From NCBI RefSeq assembly GCF_001654865.1, contig NZ_LXEO01000044.1, forward strand, positions 1-45,306: DNA of 45,306 nt. The letters are read 5' to 3'. The position numbers were made by a program, and so were the translations under genes. Each line of letters begins with the position of its first letter. Position 1 is the first letter of the stretch. Positions 19,392-29,218 of the stretch are shown piece after piece. Source of the stretch: Buttiauxella noackiae ATCC 51607. Its GTDB lineage: Bacteria > Pseudomonadota > Gammaproteobacteria > Enterobacterales > Enterobacteriaceae. The notes beneath the pieces were generated by a model. It saw only the letters and a list, made by a program, of their open reading frames with translations, did not search any database and was not told the DNA's origin.

Positions 19392-20339
19392 ATGATCAAG
19401 CTCGGCATCGTGATGGATCCCATCGCAAACATTAACATTAAGAAAGACTCAAGCTTTGCCATGCTGCTGGAAGCCCAGCGCCGTGGTTATGAACTGCATT
19501 ACATGGAAATGGCCGATCTGTATTTGATCAACGGCGAAGCACACGCACGCACTCGCCTGGTCACTGTCGAGCAGAATTACGATAAATGGTACGAATTTGG
19601 TAGTGAGCAAGACATCCAGCTTGCCGATCTCGACGTTGTATTGATGCGTAAAGACCCGCCGTTTGATACCGAATTTATCTACGCAACTTACATTCTTGAG
19701 CGCGCCGAAGAACAAGGCACATTGATCGTTAACAAACCGCAAAGCCTGCGCGATTGTAACGAAAAGCTGTTCACCGCCTGGTTTGCAGATTTAACTCCAG
19801 AAACGCTGGTGACGCGCAACAAAGCGCAGCTTAAAGCATTCTGGCAAAAACATGGCGACATCATCCTCAAGCCGTTAGATGGCATGGGTGGTGCTTCAAT
19901 TTTCCGTGTTAAAGAAGGCGACCCTAACATTGGTGTTATCGCTGAAACACTGACTGAACTCGGCAACCGTTACTGCATGGCGCAAAATTACCTGCCTGCG
20001 ATTGTTGACGGTGACAAACGTGTTCTGGTGGTGGATGGTGAACCTGTTCCATATTGCCTGGCGCGTATTCCACAAGGCGGCGAAACTCGTGGCAACCTGG
20101 CAGCGGGTGGCCGTGGCGAACCGCGTCCTTTGACAGAAAGCGACTGGGAAATTGCCCGTCGTGTTGGCCCTACTCTTAAAGCGAAAGGGCTGATTTTTGT
20201 TGGCCTGGATATCATTGGCGATCGCCTGACTGAGATTAACGTCACCAGCCCAACATGCATTCGCGAAATCGAAGCCGAATTCCCGGTTTCTATTACCGGC
20301 ATGTTGTTTGACGCAATCGAAAAACGCCTGGCTAAATAG
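19392..20339 (+). CDS. gshB: Glutathione synthetase
   Basis: ATP-grasp ligase joining gamma-glutamylcysteine and glycine to make glutathione in the cytoplasm. Length 315 (E. coli about 316). The ATP-grasp motif [13 protein letters not shown], the glycine-rich loop near [16 protein letters not shown] and the C-terminal [13 protein letters not shown] are visible. GGAG lies eight bases upstream of the ATG. Confidence 0.97.
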   Translation: MIKLGIVMDPIANINIKKDSSFAMLLEAQRRGYELHYMEMADLYLINGEAHARTRLVTVEQNYDKWYEFGSEQDIQLADLDVVLMRKDPPFDTEFIYATYILERAEEQGTLIVNKPQSLRDCNEKLFTAWFADLTPETLVTRNKAQLKAFWQKHGDIILKPLDGMGGASIFRVKEGDPNIGVIAETLTELGNRYCMAQNYLPAIVDGDKRVLVVDGEPVPYCLARIPQGGETRGNLAAGGRGEPRPLTESDWEIARRVGPTLKAKGLIFVGLDIIGDRLTEINVTSPTCIREIEAEFPVSITGMLFDAIEKRLAK

Positions 20340-20346
20340 TCCGGCG

Positions 20347-20382
20347 CACCTCTTTTAAAGAGGTACGGCCCAAGGATGGGCC
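20347..20382 (+). other. Two short hairpins after gshB
   Basis: acctctt/aagaggt (20347-20363) and ggccca/tgggcc (20367-20382) lie in tandem between gshB and yqgE. Neither has a T-run. They may affect read-through into yqgE. Confidence 0.35.
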
Positions 20383-20470
20383 AAGTGTCCAGAGCAGTTC
20401 AACAGTGATAAACTGGCTATTGTCTGCGCATCAAATGTCGCTTTTTCAACCGGAACCAGAACCTCTGACA

Positions 20471-21034
20471 ATGAATTTACAGCATCACTTTCTAATTGCC
20501 ATGCCGGCGCTCCAGGATCCTCTGTTTAAGCGAGCAGTCGTTTATGTTTGTGAATACAACGATGAAGGCGCTATGGGGATAATCATTAACAAGCCCCTCG
20601 AAAACCTCCAGGTTGACGGTGTTCTGCAAAAACTCAAGATCGAACCAGAACCACGTGACCCAGCTATTCGCCTTGATAAACCTGTTTTTATTGGCGGCCC
20701 GCTGGCGGAAGACCGTGGTTTTATTTTGCACACCCCACCAGATTGTTTCGCCTCCAGCATCCGTATTTCGGATGACACTGTGATCACCACATCTCGTGAT
20801 GTCCTGGAAACTATCGGCACATCAAAACAACCTGCAGATGTGATTGTTGCACTCGGTTACTCATCGTGGGAAAAGGGGCAACTGGAACAAGAGATTCTGG
20901 ACAATGCGTGGCTAACCGCTCCGGCAGATGCCTCTATTCTGTTCCACACCCCGATTTCTGAACGCTGGCGTGAAGCCGCAAAATTAATCGGCATTGATAT
21001 CCATAATATGCCAAGTGAAGCGGGACACGCCTGA
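20471..21034 (+). CDS. yqgE: YqgE/AlgH family protein
   Basis: A 187-residue DUF179 protein of unknown biochemical role. I chose the ATG at 20471 because the product then begins [12 protein letters not shown] like E. coli YqgE and has the same length. An upstream ATG at 20405 would add 22 unlike residues. Conserved blocks include [25 protein letters not shown] and [12 protein letters not shown]. Its stop overlaps the ruvX start by one base (TGATG), indicating translational coupling. Confidence 0.93.
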   Translation: MNLQHHFLIAMPALQDPLFKRAVVYVCEYNDEGAMGIIINKPLENLQVDGVLQKLKIEPEPRDPAIRLDKPVFIGGPLAEDRGFILHTPPDCFASSIRISDDTVITTSRDVLETIGTSKQPADVIVALGYSSWEKGQLEQEILDNAWLTAPADASILFHTPISERWREAAKLIGIDIHNMPSEAGHA

Positions 21035-21453
21035 TGAGCAGTGGAACTTTATTAGCCTTTGATTTCGGTACCAAAAGTATTGGTGTCGCCATCGGCCAAC
21101 GCATTACCAGAACGGCACGCCCCTTAACTGCACTGAAAGCACAAGACGGCACCCCCGACTGGAACGTTATCGAGAAAATCCTCAAAGAGTGGCAACCTGA
21201 TGAAGTTGTCGTGGGTTTACCACTGAATATGGATGGCACCGAGCAACCACTCACCGCCCGTGCGCGTAAATTTGCTAATCGCCTGCATGGCCGGTTTGGC
21301 GTAAAAGTCTCTTTGCAGGATGAACGCCTGAGTACCGTTGAAGCACGCGCAGGGTTATTCGAGCACGGTGGTTTCCGCGCGCTCAATAAAGGCAGCATTG
21401 ACTCTGCATCGGCGGTTATCATTCTTGAAAGCTGGTTTGACTATAACCCTTAA
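21034..21453 (+). CDS. ruvX: Holliday junction resolvase-like / pre-16S rRNA nuclease YqgF
   Basis: RNase H-fold protein of 139 residues (E. coli 138), implicated in 16S rRNA 5'-end maturation. The first acidic residue is D10 in [31 protein letters not shown] is the usual phosphate-binding region, and [12 protein letters not shown] near the end carries the last acidic site. It is coupled to yqgE by a one-base overlap and faces yggR, 13 bp away, tail to tail. Confidence 0.95.
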   Translation: MSSGTLLAFDFGTKSIGVAIGQRITRTARPLTALKAQDGTPDWNVIEKILKEWQPDEVVVGLPLNMDGTEQPLTARARKFANRLHGRFGVKVSLQDERLSTVEARAGLFEHGGFRALNKGSIDSASAVIILESWFDYNP

Positions 21454-21466
21454 GCCCTGCCTCTGA

Positions 21467-22492
21467 TTAGCTCCATCCCTCTTCATTCGGAGAGGGTGAA
21501 AGCACTTCATTCGCAAGCTCTCCTTGTGCATGTAACAAAGCTTCGCACTGCGCAAAACTCTGCATACCGTATTGCTGCCCGGTTTGAATCAGCCCTGGTA
21601 ACTGATGCGTCTTGCCTTCGCGGATAAGGCTTGCCACGGCGGGTGTATTAACCAGTAATTCGAATGCAGCCACCCTTCCCCCGCAGCTATCAGGCAATAA
21701 TTTCTGCGCCAGCACTGCTTTTAAACTGCCCGCAAGCTGGCTACGCACCATGTTTTTTTCTTCTGCAGGAAAGACATCTACCAACCGTTCCACGGCTTGT
21801 GCCGCCCCGCGAGTGTGGAGGGTTGCCAGTACCAGATGCCCAGTTTCTGCGGCGGTAAGTGCAAGGCGGATAGTTTCACTGTCACGTAATTCCCCGAGCA
21901 AAATAACGTCGGGATCTTCACGAAGTGCCGCGCGTAAACCGGCAGAAAATGAACGGCAATGCTGGCCTGGCTCTCGCTGTTGAATCAAACAACGCTTCGA
22001 GTGGTGTACAAATTCAATCGGGTCTTCCAGTGTGAGAATGTGCCCGTCGAGCTGATGATTCAGGTTGTCTACCATCGCGGCGAGCGTGGTGGATTTCCCA
22101 CTGCCTGTGGCCCCCGTCACCAGAATCAATCCATCAGCAGATTTCAGTAATTCCGGGATGATGGCAGGAACGTTTAACGACTCAAGTTTTGGACTGTGGG
22201 AAGCAAGTATCCGTAATACTAGTGAGACACCCTGCATCTGGCGAAAGGCGTTGGCACGCAGCCGCGTACCGCTGACGAGGGTCACAGCAAAATCCAATTG
22301 TCCGTGCTCTTCCAGCTCTTCTCTTTGCCCGTTTGTCAGCCAGGTGTCCAGCAACGTTGCGGGTAATGGAACGTTTTCGGGTAAAGGTTCAAGTCGCCCT
22401 CGTCTACGCCAGCGAGCAGGAAGCTGTGCACACAGGTGTAGATCAGAGACGTTATGCTTTACACTAAGGGCCACAATTTCTTCGATATCCAT
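21467..22492 (-). CDS. yggR: PilT-like ATPase YggR
   Basis: Secretion-type ATPase of the PilT/GspE superfamily, 341 residues (E. coli YggR 326). I chose the start at 22492 because the product then begins MDIEEIVALSVKHNVSDLHL, matching the family. The open frame runs 85 codons further up but only through the antisense of yggS. Walker A GATGSGKST is at 127-135, and the Asp box LGELRDSETI and His box ATLHTRGAAQ follow. No pilin genes are near, so a twitching role is unproven. The C-terminus is longer than in E. coli. Confidence 0.9.
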   Translation of the reverse strand: MDIEEIVALSVKHNVSDLHLCAQLPARWRRRGRLEPLPENVPLPATLLDTWLTNGQREELEEHGQLDFAVTLVSGTRLRANAFRQMQGVSLVLRILASHSPKLESLNVPAIIPELLKSADGLILVTGATGSGKSTTLAAMVDNLNHQLDGHILTLEDPIEFVHHSKRCLIQQREPGQHCRSFSAGLRAALREDPDVILLGELRDSETIRLALTAAETGHLVLATLHTRGAAQAVERLVDVFPAEEKNMVRSQLAGSLKAVLAQKLLPDSCGGRVAAFELLVNTPAVASLIREGKTHQLPGLIQTGQQYGMQSFAQCEALLHAQGELANEVLSPSPNEEGWS

Positions 22493-22507
22493 ATCACTTT
22501 TCAATCT

Positions 22508-23212
22508 ATGAACGAGATAGCGCACAATCTGGCACAGGTTCAGAACAAAATCCTGGTGGCAACTGAACGCTGCGGCCGTGCTCCAGAAGAAGTTACTCTG
22601 CTTGCAGTCAGTAAAACTAAGCCTGCGAGTGCCATCGCAGAAGCTATTGCTGCCGGCCAACGAGTCTTTGGTGAAAACTACGTTCAAGAAGGCGTGGACA
22701 AAATTCGTTACTTTGCCGAAAACGGTGAGACCCCACTGGAATGGCACTTTATCGGCCCATTACAGTCGAACAAAAGCCGTCTGGTTGCTGAACATTTTGA
22801 CTGGTGCCATACCGTCGATCGTTTGCGAATTGCAACGCGGCTGAACGAGCAGCGTCCAACTGAGCTGCCGCCGCTTAACGTACTGATTCAAATTAATATT
22901 AGTGATGAGCAAAGCAAATCCGGCATTGCGCTCAATGAGCTTGATGCACTGGCAGCTGATGTCGCTGCTCTGCCGGGTTTGGTGTTACGAGGTTTGATGG
23001 CAATTCCTGCCCCTGAACCTGATTACGAGCATCAGTTAGCGGTTTGCCAGAAAATGGCAGACGCTTTCACATCGCTCAAAAACCGTTATCCAACGGTTGA
23101 TACGTTGTCCCTGGGCATGACCGATGACATGGACGCCGCGATTGCTGCAGGCAGCACCATGGTGCGCATTGGAACCGCTATTTTCGGCGCGCGGGATTAC
23201 CCTGCTCGCTAA
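22508..23212 (+). CDS. yggS: PLP homeostasis protein YggS (PLPBP family)
   Basis: Cytoplasmic pyridoxal phosphate-binding protein of the alanine-racemase N-terminal fold. It has no known catalysis and is required for normal vitamin B6 and amino acid balance. Start 22508 gives 234 residues as in E. coli; K36 in LAVSKTKPA is the PLP lysine. GENYVQEG, HFIGPLQSNKSR and LSLGMTDDM are conserved. It is divergent from yggR with only 15 bp between start codons, so each promoter must lie inside the other gene. Confidence 0.95.
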   Translation: MNEIAHNLAQVQNKILVATERCGRAPEEVTLLAVSKTKPASAIAEAIAAGQRVFGENYVQEGVDKIRYFAENGETPLEWHFIGPLQSNKSRLVAEHFDWCHTVDRLRIATRLNEQRPTELPPLNVLIQINISDEQSKSGIALNELDALAADVAALPGLVLRGLMAIPAPEPDYEHQLAVCQKMADAFTSLKNRYPTVDTLSLGMTDDMDAAIAAGSTMVRIGTAIFGARDYPAR

Positions 23213-23237
23213 TTCATTATAATTATTGAGGAACGCC

Positions 23238-23792
23238 ATGCTGACGTTGACTTTCCTGGTCAAAACGCTGATTGAACTGTATGTAATGGTGCTGCTGATT
23301 CGCATCTGGATGCAGTGGTCACGTTGTGATTTTTATAATCCTTTTGCACAGTTTATCGTCAAGATTACTCAACCGATTGTCGGGCCACTGCGCCGGGTAA
23401 TTCCATCGATTGGCCCGATTGATACATCTTCATTGTTGCTGGCGTTTATTCTCACCACGATGAAGTATCCAATTTTGCTACTTATTCAAGTGGGCGCATT
23501 GTCACTTGACCCGATGAACTTACTGGTTGGCCTGTTATCACTGCTGAAATCCGCCGGTACGCTGGTGTTCTGGGTGATTATAATTCGCTCACTGATGAGT
23601 TGGATTAGCCAGGGCCGCAGCCCAGTTGAATACGTACTGATGCAACTGACTGAACCGATGATGGCACCGATTCGCCGTGTGATTCCGGCGATGGGCGGAA
23701 TTGATTTCTCCGCGATGGTCGTCATTTTGATTCTCTACGCACTGAACTACCTCGGCATGGACTTGTTCCCGGGGCTTTGGTATTTGCTGTGA
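23238..23792 (+). CDS. yggT: YggT family inner-membrane protein
   Basis: A hydrophobic 184-residue protein (E. coli 188) with a duplicated YggT domain; each half has the motif [11 protein letters not shown] or [11 protein letters not shown] after a membrane segment. About four membrane helices are predicted. TGAGG lies eight bases before the chosen ATG at 23238; a TTG 12 bases upstream is less likely. The family is linked to osmotic stress and potassium uptake in other reports. It is coupled to yggU. Confidence 0.92.
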   Translation: MLTLTFLVKTLIELYVMVLLIRIWMQWSRCDFYNPFAQFIVKITQPIVGPLRRVIPSIGPIDTSSLLLAFILTTMKYPILLLIQVGALSLDPMNLLVGLLSLLKSAGTLVFWVIIIRSLMSWISQGRSPVEYVLMQLTEPMMAPIRRVIPAMGGIDFSAMVVILILYALNYLGMDLFPGLWYLL

Positions 23793-24079
23793 GTGCAGTG
23801 AGTCAAACCGAGGATGGGCTGGTTTTACGGCTATATATTCAGCCTAAAGCCAGCCGCGATAGCATTGTTGGATTGCATGGCGACGAGTTAAAAGTCGCCA
23901 TCACCGCCCCACCGATAGACGGCAAAGCCAACGCCCATCTGGTAAAGTATTTGGCTAAGTTGTTCCGCGTTGCCAAAAGCCAGGTTCTGGTTGAGAAAGG
24001 TGAGTTGGGCCGCCACAAGCAAATTAAGATTATCAACCCGCAACAAATCCCGACGGAAGTCGCGGCATTGCTCGATTAA
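23789..24079 (+). CDS. yggU: DUF167 family protein YggU
   Basis: A small protein of 96 residues, equal to E. coli YggU when read from the GTG at 23789. That GTG overlaps the yggT stop (GTGA), a classic coupling arrangement. Conserved parts are [21 protein letters not shown] and [11 protein letters not shown]. No function is established. Confidence 0.92.
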   Translation: MSAVSQTEDGLVLRLYIQPKASRDSIVGLHGDELKVAITAPPIDGKANAHLVKYLAKLFRVAKSQVLVEKGELGRHKQIKIINPQQIPTEVAALLD

Positions 24080-24107
24080 TCATCTAATTTCACAGGATTT
24101 TCTCACT

Positions 24108-24701
24108 ATGCAAAAAGTTGTCCTCGCGACCGGCAATGCCGGAAAAGTGCGTGAACTCGCTGATTTACTGGCCGATTTTGGTCTGGATGTTGTGGCACAA
24201 ACTGAACTGGGTGTTGAGTCTGCTGAAGAAACTGGCCTGACATTTATCGAGAATGCCATTCTGAAAGCACGCCATGCATCACAAGTTACTGGCCTGCCTG
24301 CAATTGCCGATGACTCTGGTCTGGCTGTTGATGTACTCGGCGGCGCGCCGGGGATTTACTCCGCACGCTATGCCGGAGTTGATGCTTCAGATCAACAGAA
24401 CCTGGAAAAGTTACTCGCTACACTGAAAGATGTGCCGGACGAGCAACGCAAAGCACGTTTCCACTGCGTGCTGGTGTATATGCGCCATGCAGAAGATCCC
24501 ACGCCACTCGTGTGTCACGGTAGCTGGGAAGGTCAAATTACCCGCGAAGCCGCAGGCCAGGGTGGCTTTGGCTACGACCCCATTTTCTTTGTCCCGAGTG
24601 AAGGCAAAACTGCCGCTGAACTGACTCGCGATGAAAAACGTGCGATTTCCCACCGTGGGCAAGCGCTAAAACTGTTACTGGAAGCAATGAAAAATGGCTA
24701 A
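24108..24701 (+). CDS. rdgB: dITP/XTP pyrophosphatase
   Basis: House-cleaning enzyme that hydrolyses dITP, ITP and XTP to monophosphates, keeping deaminated purines out of DNA. Start 24108 gives 197 residues as in E. coli, beginning [17 protein letters not shown]. The catalytic Asp is in [10 protein letters not shown] (D68/D69), and the C-terminal GYDPIFFVP and SHRGQAL are family motifs. It overlaps hemW by eight bases. Confidence 0.96.
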   Translation: MQKVVLATGNAGKVRELADLLADFGLDVVAQTELGVESAEETGLTFIENAILKARHASQVTGLPAIADDSGLAVDVLGGAPGIYSARYAGVDASDQQNLEKLLATLKDVPDEQRKARFHCVLVYMRHAEDPTPLVCHGSWEGQITREAAGQGGFGYDPIFFVPSEGKTAAELTRDEKRAISHRGQALKLLLEAMKNG

Positions 24702-25830
24702 TTTGCCACCTCTGAGTCTCTATATTCACATCCCGTGGTGCGTACAGAAGTGCCCCTACTGTGACTTCAACTCTCATGCACTCAAAGGCGACGTACCGCA
24801 CGACGAGTATGTCGCCCATCTGTTGCGCGATCTGGATAACGACGCGCCAATGGCACAAGGACGTGAAATAAAGACCATCTTTATTGGTGGCGGTACGCCG
24901 AGCCTGCTTTCAGGTGAGGCGATGCAAAATCTGCTCGACGGTGTGCGTGCTCGCCTGCCGTTGGCAGCTGATGCGGAAATCACAATGGAAGCCAACCCCG
25001 GAACGGTGGAAGCAGACCGCTTCGTGAGCTATCAACGTGCGGGAGTGAACCGAATTTCTATCGGCGTGCAGAGTTTTAGCGAACCAAAATTGAAGCGTCT
25101 GGGGCGTATCCACGATTCAGGTGAAGCGAAACGTGCAGCACACCTCGCGAGCGGGCTTGGCTTGCGCAGCTTTAACCTGGATTTGATGCACGGCCTGCCG
25201 GATCAAACTTTGGAAGAAGCGCTCGACGATTTGCGCCAGGCTATTGAGCTCAGCCCTCCGCATCTTTCCTGGTATCAGCTGACGATTGAGCCAAACACGC
25301 TGTTTAGCTCACGCCCGCCAAAATTGCCGGATGACGACGCGTTGTGGGATATTTTCGAGCAAGGCGACAAGCTGCTGACCGCTGCGGGTTACCAGCAATA
25401 TGAAACCTCTGCCTATGCAAAACCGGGTTACCAGTGCCAGCACAACCTGAACTACTGGCGCTTTGGTGATTACCTGGGGATTGGCTGCGGCGCGCACGGC
25501 AAAGTGACATTCCCAGATGGCCGTATTTTGCGTACCGCTAAAACCCGCCATCCGCGTGGTTATATGGAAGGTAAATACCTCGACAAGCAGCACGATGTGG
25601 AGCAAGGCGACAAACCGTTCGAGTTCTTTATGAACCGTTTCCGTCTGCTGGAAGCCGCGCCGCGTAAAGAATTTAGCCTGTATACCGGGCTTGATGAGTC
25701 GGTGATTCGTGCGCAGTTAGACGAGGCAATTGCTAAAGATTATTTGGTTGAAACAGAGGATTATTGGCAGATTACCGAGCATGGGAAGCTGTTTTTGAAT
25801 TCGCTGTTGGAACTGTTTTTAGCTGAATAA
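24694..25830 (+). CDS. hemW: Heme chaperone HemW (radical SAM family)
   Basis: Radical SAM-fold protein of 378 residues as in E. coli. The cluster-binding cysteines are C16, C20 and C23 in [34 protein letters not shown] and GVQSFS follow. HemW proteins bind heme and are proposed to deliver it to respiratory enzymes; they were long confused with coproporphyrinogen dehydrogenase HemN. It overlaps rdgB by eight bases. It is the last gene of the segment matching E. coli 66-67 min; the next gene is setA instead of the E. coli neighbours yggM and ansB. Confidence 0.95.
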   Translation: MANLPPLSLYIHIPWCVQKCPYCDFNSHALKGDVPHDEYVAHLLRDLDNDAPMAQGREIKTIFIGGGTPSLLSGEAMQNLLDGVRARLPLAADAEITMEANPGTVEADRFVSYQRAGVNRISIGVQSFSEPKLKRLGRIHDSGEAKRAAHLASGLGLRSFNLDLMHGLPDQTLEEALDDLRQAIELSPPHLSWYQLTIEPNTLFSSRPPKLPDDDALWDIFEQGDKLLTAAGYQQYETSAYAKPGYQCQHNLNYWRFGDYLGIGCGAHGKVTFPDGRILRTAKTRHPRGYMEGKYLDKQHDVEQGDKPFEFFMNRFRLLEAAPRKEFSLYTGLDESVIRAQLDEAIAKDYLVETEDYWQITEHGKLFLNSLLELFLAE

Positions 25831-25843
25831 TCAGGAATTATTT

Positions 25844-25915
25844 GGCGGATGACGCTACGCTTATCCGCCCTACTAAGTGCAGTTGTAGGTTGGATAAGCG
25901 TAGCGTCATCCGACA
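25844..25915 (+). repeat. REP pair (BIME) at the hemW-setA junction
   Basis: Two inverted REP units share a perfect 20-bp inverted repeat (25847-25866 and 25892-25911) with a 25-base spacer that can itself pair (ctac...gtag). The first unit also forms ggcggat...atccgcc. The element fills most of the 95 bp between the convergent stops of hemW and setA. It probably stabilises or ends both messages and marks the synteny breakpoint. Confidence 0.85.
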
Positions 25916-25925
25916 TAATTTCGGC

Positions 25926-27104
25926 TTAAATATTCTTCACCCGGCTCGTCAAAATCAACGCCAGTACCGACAGCCCGGCAATCAGCCAGTACACCGAATG
26001 GTGCCCAAAACTCTCCGCCAACGCTCCCTGTAAAACCCCTGCCAGAATCACACCCGTCGAGATACTATTGGTGAATAATGTGGTTGCAGACCCCGGCCTA
26101 CCCGGCATTAAATCCTGGAACCACAACATTCCAATACCGGCGACAATACCAATAAACACCGCGTTAAAGAGCTGGAGCAATAGCAACGCCGTGCGGCTAT
26201 GGAATAGAATTAAGCCGACGTAGAACAACACGCCAGCCGCCACAGCAATCACCATCATGCGCCGCTTGCCAAAACGCTTCACGTAATAGCCCGCAAGAAT
26301 CATTGCCGGGATCTCAAGACCCGCAGCCGTTCCCATCAGAAGCCCCGCCAACGATTCGGGCAGCCCTAAATCACTGCTGACCCACAACGGCATGTCGATG
26401 ATATACATGGTGTTGCAGGTCCACATCAGCATCGAGGCGATAAACAGCATACGGACGTTTTTGTCTTTCCAGCCGCTGACCTGGGTAAGCGCCACATCAG
26501 CGGGCTGTTCAATTCTTGCGACTGAAGGAAGTGCGAAGAAAATTAGCGCAAGCGAGATAACGAAAATCCCGGCCGCGATAAGAAACATGGTGGTAAAGCC
26601 GTAATTTAACGCGAGCATAAACGACAATGGCGGGCCAATAACCCAGGCAAGCGAGAGCTGCGCACGCATGATCGAGCTGAACATCACCACTTCACGCGCA
26701 GAGTTATCGGCATACTCACGGGCAAGGGCGAAAATTTGCGGCATGGCGGTATTAGCAATAGACGCGAACATGACGCCAACGGTGATTAACGTCAGGTAAT
26801 GACGGTTAAAAGCAAAAAGCACACAGTTTGCTACTGCCATCATGCAACAAACCATAATCAGTTTGCGGCGATCGCCCTGATTATCTGAACGCTTCGCCAG
26901 TGCCAGGCTGACGAGAATCCCGGCTATCGCATTGACGGTATAAAACAGACCGACCCAGAATGGGCGCACCTCTACTTCGCGACTTAAAAACAGGCTAAGA
27001 GTGGGCGCCTGGAGTGCCCCCGCAATCCCCATCATGAAAGCCACAATCATAAATGCGGCATATACCGGATTGAGGCGGCGTCCTTTGGTCAGAAACCAAA
27101 TCAT
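25926..27104 (-). CDS. setA: Sugar efflux transporter SetA
   Basis: Major facilitator superfamily exporter of glucosides and lactose, 392 residues as in E. coli, with 12 predicted helices. YAAFMIVAFMMGIAGALQAPTLSLFLSREV at the start, AKRSDNQGDRRK after helix 2 and GMLWFQDLMPGR are conserved in Set proteins. AGGAA precedes the ATG. It lies downstream of sgrS on the same strand; in E. coli the two can be co-transcribed and both relieve glucose-phosphate stress. SetA over SetB is supported by the sgrS/sgrR context. Confidence 0.93.
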   Translation of the reverse strand: MIWFLTKGRRLNPVYAAFMIVAFMMGIAGALQAPTLSLFLSREVEVRPFWVGLFYTVNAIAGILVSLALAKRSDNQGDRRKLIMVCCMMAVANCVLFAFNRHYLTLITVGVMFASIANTAMPQIFALAREYADNSAREVVMFSSIMRAQLSLAWVIGPPLSFMLALNYGFTTMFLIAAGIFVISLALIFFALPSVARIEQPADVALTQVSGWKDKNVRMLFIASMLMWTCNTMYIIDMPLWVSSDLGLPESLAGLLMGTAAGLEIPAMILAGYYVKRFGKRRMMVIAVAAGVLFYVGLILFHSRTALLLLQLFNAVFIGIVAGIGMLWFQDLMPGRPGSATTLFTNSISTGVILAGVLQGALAESFGHHSVYWLIAGLSVLALILTSRVKNI

Positions 27105-27173
27105 GCAGAAATTCCTTTTGTTCGAGCGCTCACTGGGTGTGCAAAACGTAAACTATACCTTAATGACGGGCAT

Positions 27174-27432
27174 AAAAAAGCCAGCAGGAACAATCTGCTG
27201 GCCAGGTGAAATTCACCAATTCTCAGTCACACATGTATCAACGAGTCAGTGCTTCACGGTCACGGAAGTTGTCACCTCCCACTGCATTAAGTCCTCAAGC
27301 ATCCTTAGACGTTGCGATGCTGTCAGGCGAGCCAGCCATCCAGCGGAAACACTTTGGGTTGCGGTAAAATACTGTTGATAGAACTTAATAACTGGCGACC
27401 GTTTCATATACATCTCCACTTCCTCGTTTCAA
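27174..27432 (-). ncRNA. sgrS: Small RNA SgrS
   Basis: Hfq-dependent RNA made during glucose-phosphate stress that pairs with ptsG mRNA. On the minus strand the pairing region gtgtgactgagaattggtg (27214-27232) is nearly identical to that of E. coli. It is followed by a GGTG/CACC hairpin and a terminator: stem ccagcag/ctgctgg (27181-27201), then a run of six T broken from the stem by one C. The 5' end is estimated, about 25 bases before sgrT, by analogy with E. coli. It is divergent from sgrR and upstream of setA. Confidence 0.9.
27246..27407 (-). CDS. sgrT: Small protein SgrT, inside SgrS
   Basis: A 53-residue frame within SgrS containing KFYQQYFTAT, LTASQRLRMLEDLMQW, clearly SgrT-like (E. 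coli 43 residues). GGAG lies six bases before the chosen ATG at 27407; an in-frame ATG at 27413 is too close to it. SgrT inhibits the glucose transporter PtsG directly. This copy has extra residues at both ends and a divergent middle. It ends 13 bases before the RNA pairing region, as dual-function SgrS requires. Confidence 0.88.
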   Translation of the reverse strand: MKRSPVIKFYQQYFTATQSVSAGWLARLTASQRLRMLEDLMQWEVTTSVTVKH

Positions 27433-27500
27433 CGTTGTTAATTATTGGCGTAATATGAGGAGAGTTAAATTGATGAGTTTCTGACGGGAGTTCCTCTTTT

Positions 27501-29189
27501 ATGTCCAGCGGTCGTCTACAACAACAGTTCATACGTTTATGGCAATACTTTGAAGGTAAGCCGCAGGAAACCACGCTTAATGAGCTGGCAGATCTGCTGA
27601 ATTGCTCCCGTCGCCATATGCGTACGCTACTGAGTGCAATGCAGGAAAAAGGCTGGCTCAGTTGGAAAGCAGAGGTCGGGCGCGGCAAGCGTTCACAGCT
27701 GGAATTCCTGTATACCGGCCTTGCACTGCAACAACAGCGGGCTGAAGATCTTCTTGAGCAAGACAGAATTGATCAATTGGTGCAGATCGTTGGTGATAAA
27801 GCCGCTGTACGCCAAATGTTGATTTCGCATCTTGGCCGTAGCTTCCGTCAGGGGCGGCATATCCTGCGCGTTCTCTATTACCGCCCGCTGTTAAATCTAT
27901 TACCAGGCTCGGCTTTACGTCGTTCAGAAACCCATATTGCCCGGCAAATTTTCAGCGGATTAATCCGTATAAATGAGGAAAATGGGGAACTGGAAGCAGA
28001 TATTGCCCATCACTGGCAGCAAATTTCCCCATTACATTGGCGTTTTTATCTGCGCCCCGGCGTTCATTTCCACCATGGACGTGAGCTGGATATGCTGGAT
28101 GTAATGACGTCCCTGCAACGCATTAATAGCTTGCCGCTGTATTCACACATCACGCAAATTACCTCTCCAACTGCATGGACGCTGGATATTATGCTTTCGC
28201 AACCGGACAACTGGTTGCCGTGGCTGCTGGGTAGCGTCAATGCCATGATTCTGCCGCGTGAATGGCAAACCCTGAGCAATTTTTCCCGCCAGCCAGTCGG
28301 TACTGGGCCGTACTCTGTCGTACGCAATAATACTAACCAACTGAAGATTCAGGCTTACGATGATTACTTTGGCTATCGCGCACTCATTGACGAGGTAAAT
28401 TTCTGGGTATTGCCGGAGATCGGTGAAGATGTCAGTTGCGCAGTGCAACTGTCGGGCATGCCTGACAGTGAAAAAGCCGTAGAAAGCCGCCTGGAAGAAG
28501 GCTGCTATTACATTTTGTTTGATAGACGATCCGAATCTGGCAGTAATGATGAAGTTCGCCGCTGGCTAAGCCATGTATTGGCCCCCATCCATCTGCTTTA
28601 TAGCGCAGGAGCTCAAAACCAACAGTACTGGTTCCCGGCGTATGGGTTATTGCCGCGCTGGCACCACGCACGTCCACAACCGGTGCTTGAAAAACCTGCT
28701 GGTCTGGAATCTGTAACGCTGACGTTTTATCGCGATCACGTCGAACACAGAGTTATCAGTAAAGTCATGGAGGAATTGCTGGCTCGCGTAGGGGTTAAGC
28801 TTGTGGTGCAGGAGGTTAGCTATGAGGAGTGGCACCAGGGCAATGCTGAAAGCGATATCTGGCTTAACAGCGCGAACTTCACCCTACCGCTGGAGTTTTC
28901 CCTCTATTCTCATCTTTATGAAGTGCCGTTGATTCAAAAATGCATCGCAAATGACTGGGAAACCGATACCCGCAAATGGCATAACGGCGAACTTTCGCTA
29001 CCTGAATGGTGCCAAAAACGAGTTGAAAACAATGATATTTTGCCGTTAATCCACCACTGGCTGCGTATTGAAGGGCAGCGCAGTATGCGTGGTGTACGCA
29101 TGAACACACTGGGCTGGTTTGACTTTAAATCGGCATGGTTTGCGCCGCCGGAACCACAATCCGTGAATACGGGTAAAGAGCTTTCGTAA
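27501..29189 (+). CDS. sgrR: Transcriptional activator SgrR
   Basis: Activator of sgrS under glucose-phosphate stress. Of 562 residues (E. coli 551), the first ~110 form a winged-helix DNA-binding domain with [22 protein letters not shown]. Residues from about 160 on resemble periplasmic oligopeptide-binding proteins, with no signal peptide, so it is a cytoplasmic sensor. GGGAG lies about nine bases before the ATG. It is divergent from sgrS, as in E. coli, and upstream of thiB. A few insertions near residues 315-345 account for the extra length. Confidence 0.95.
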   Translation: MSSGRLQQQFIRLWQYFEGKPQETTLNELADLLNCSRRHMRTLLSAMQEKGWLSWKAEVGRGKRSQLEFLYTGLALQQQRAEDLLEQDRIDQLVQIVGDKAAVRQMLISHLGRSFRQGRHILRVLYYRPLLNLLPGSALRRSETHIARQIFSGLIRINEENGELEADIAHHWQQISPLHWRFYLRPGVHFHHGRELDMLDVMTSLQRINSLPLYSHITQITSPTAWTLDIMLSQPDNWLPWLLGSVNAMILPREWQTLSNFSRQPVGTGPYSVVRNNTNQLKIQAYDDYFGYRALIDEVNFWVLPEIGEDVSCAVQLSGMPDSEKAVESRLEEGCYYILFDRRSESGSNDEVRRWLSHVLAPIHLLYSAGAQNQQYWFPAYGLLPRWHHARPQPVLEKPAGLESVTLTFYRDHVEHRVISKVMEELLARVGVKLVVQEVSYEEWHQGNAESDIWLNSANFTLPLEFSLYSHLYEVPLIQKCIANDWETDTRKWHNGELSLPEWCQKRVENNDILPLIHHWLRIEGQRSMRGVRMNTLGWFDFKSAWFAPPEPQSVNTGKELS

Positions 29190-29218
29190 GATTCACAAAA
29201 TCATTACAATGCACGCGT

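Noticed and set aside
23970-24107. N-terminal extension of RdgB from 23970
   Set aside because: The extra 46 residues overlap yggU in another frame; the start at 24108 gives the family length of 197.
25844-25915. CRISPR-like repeat or attachment site
   Set aside because: Only two inverted units with REP sequence; no regular spacers, no cas genes, no integrase.
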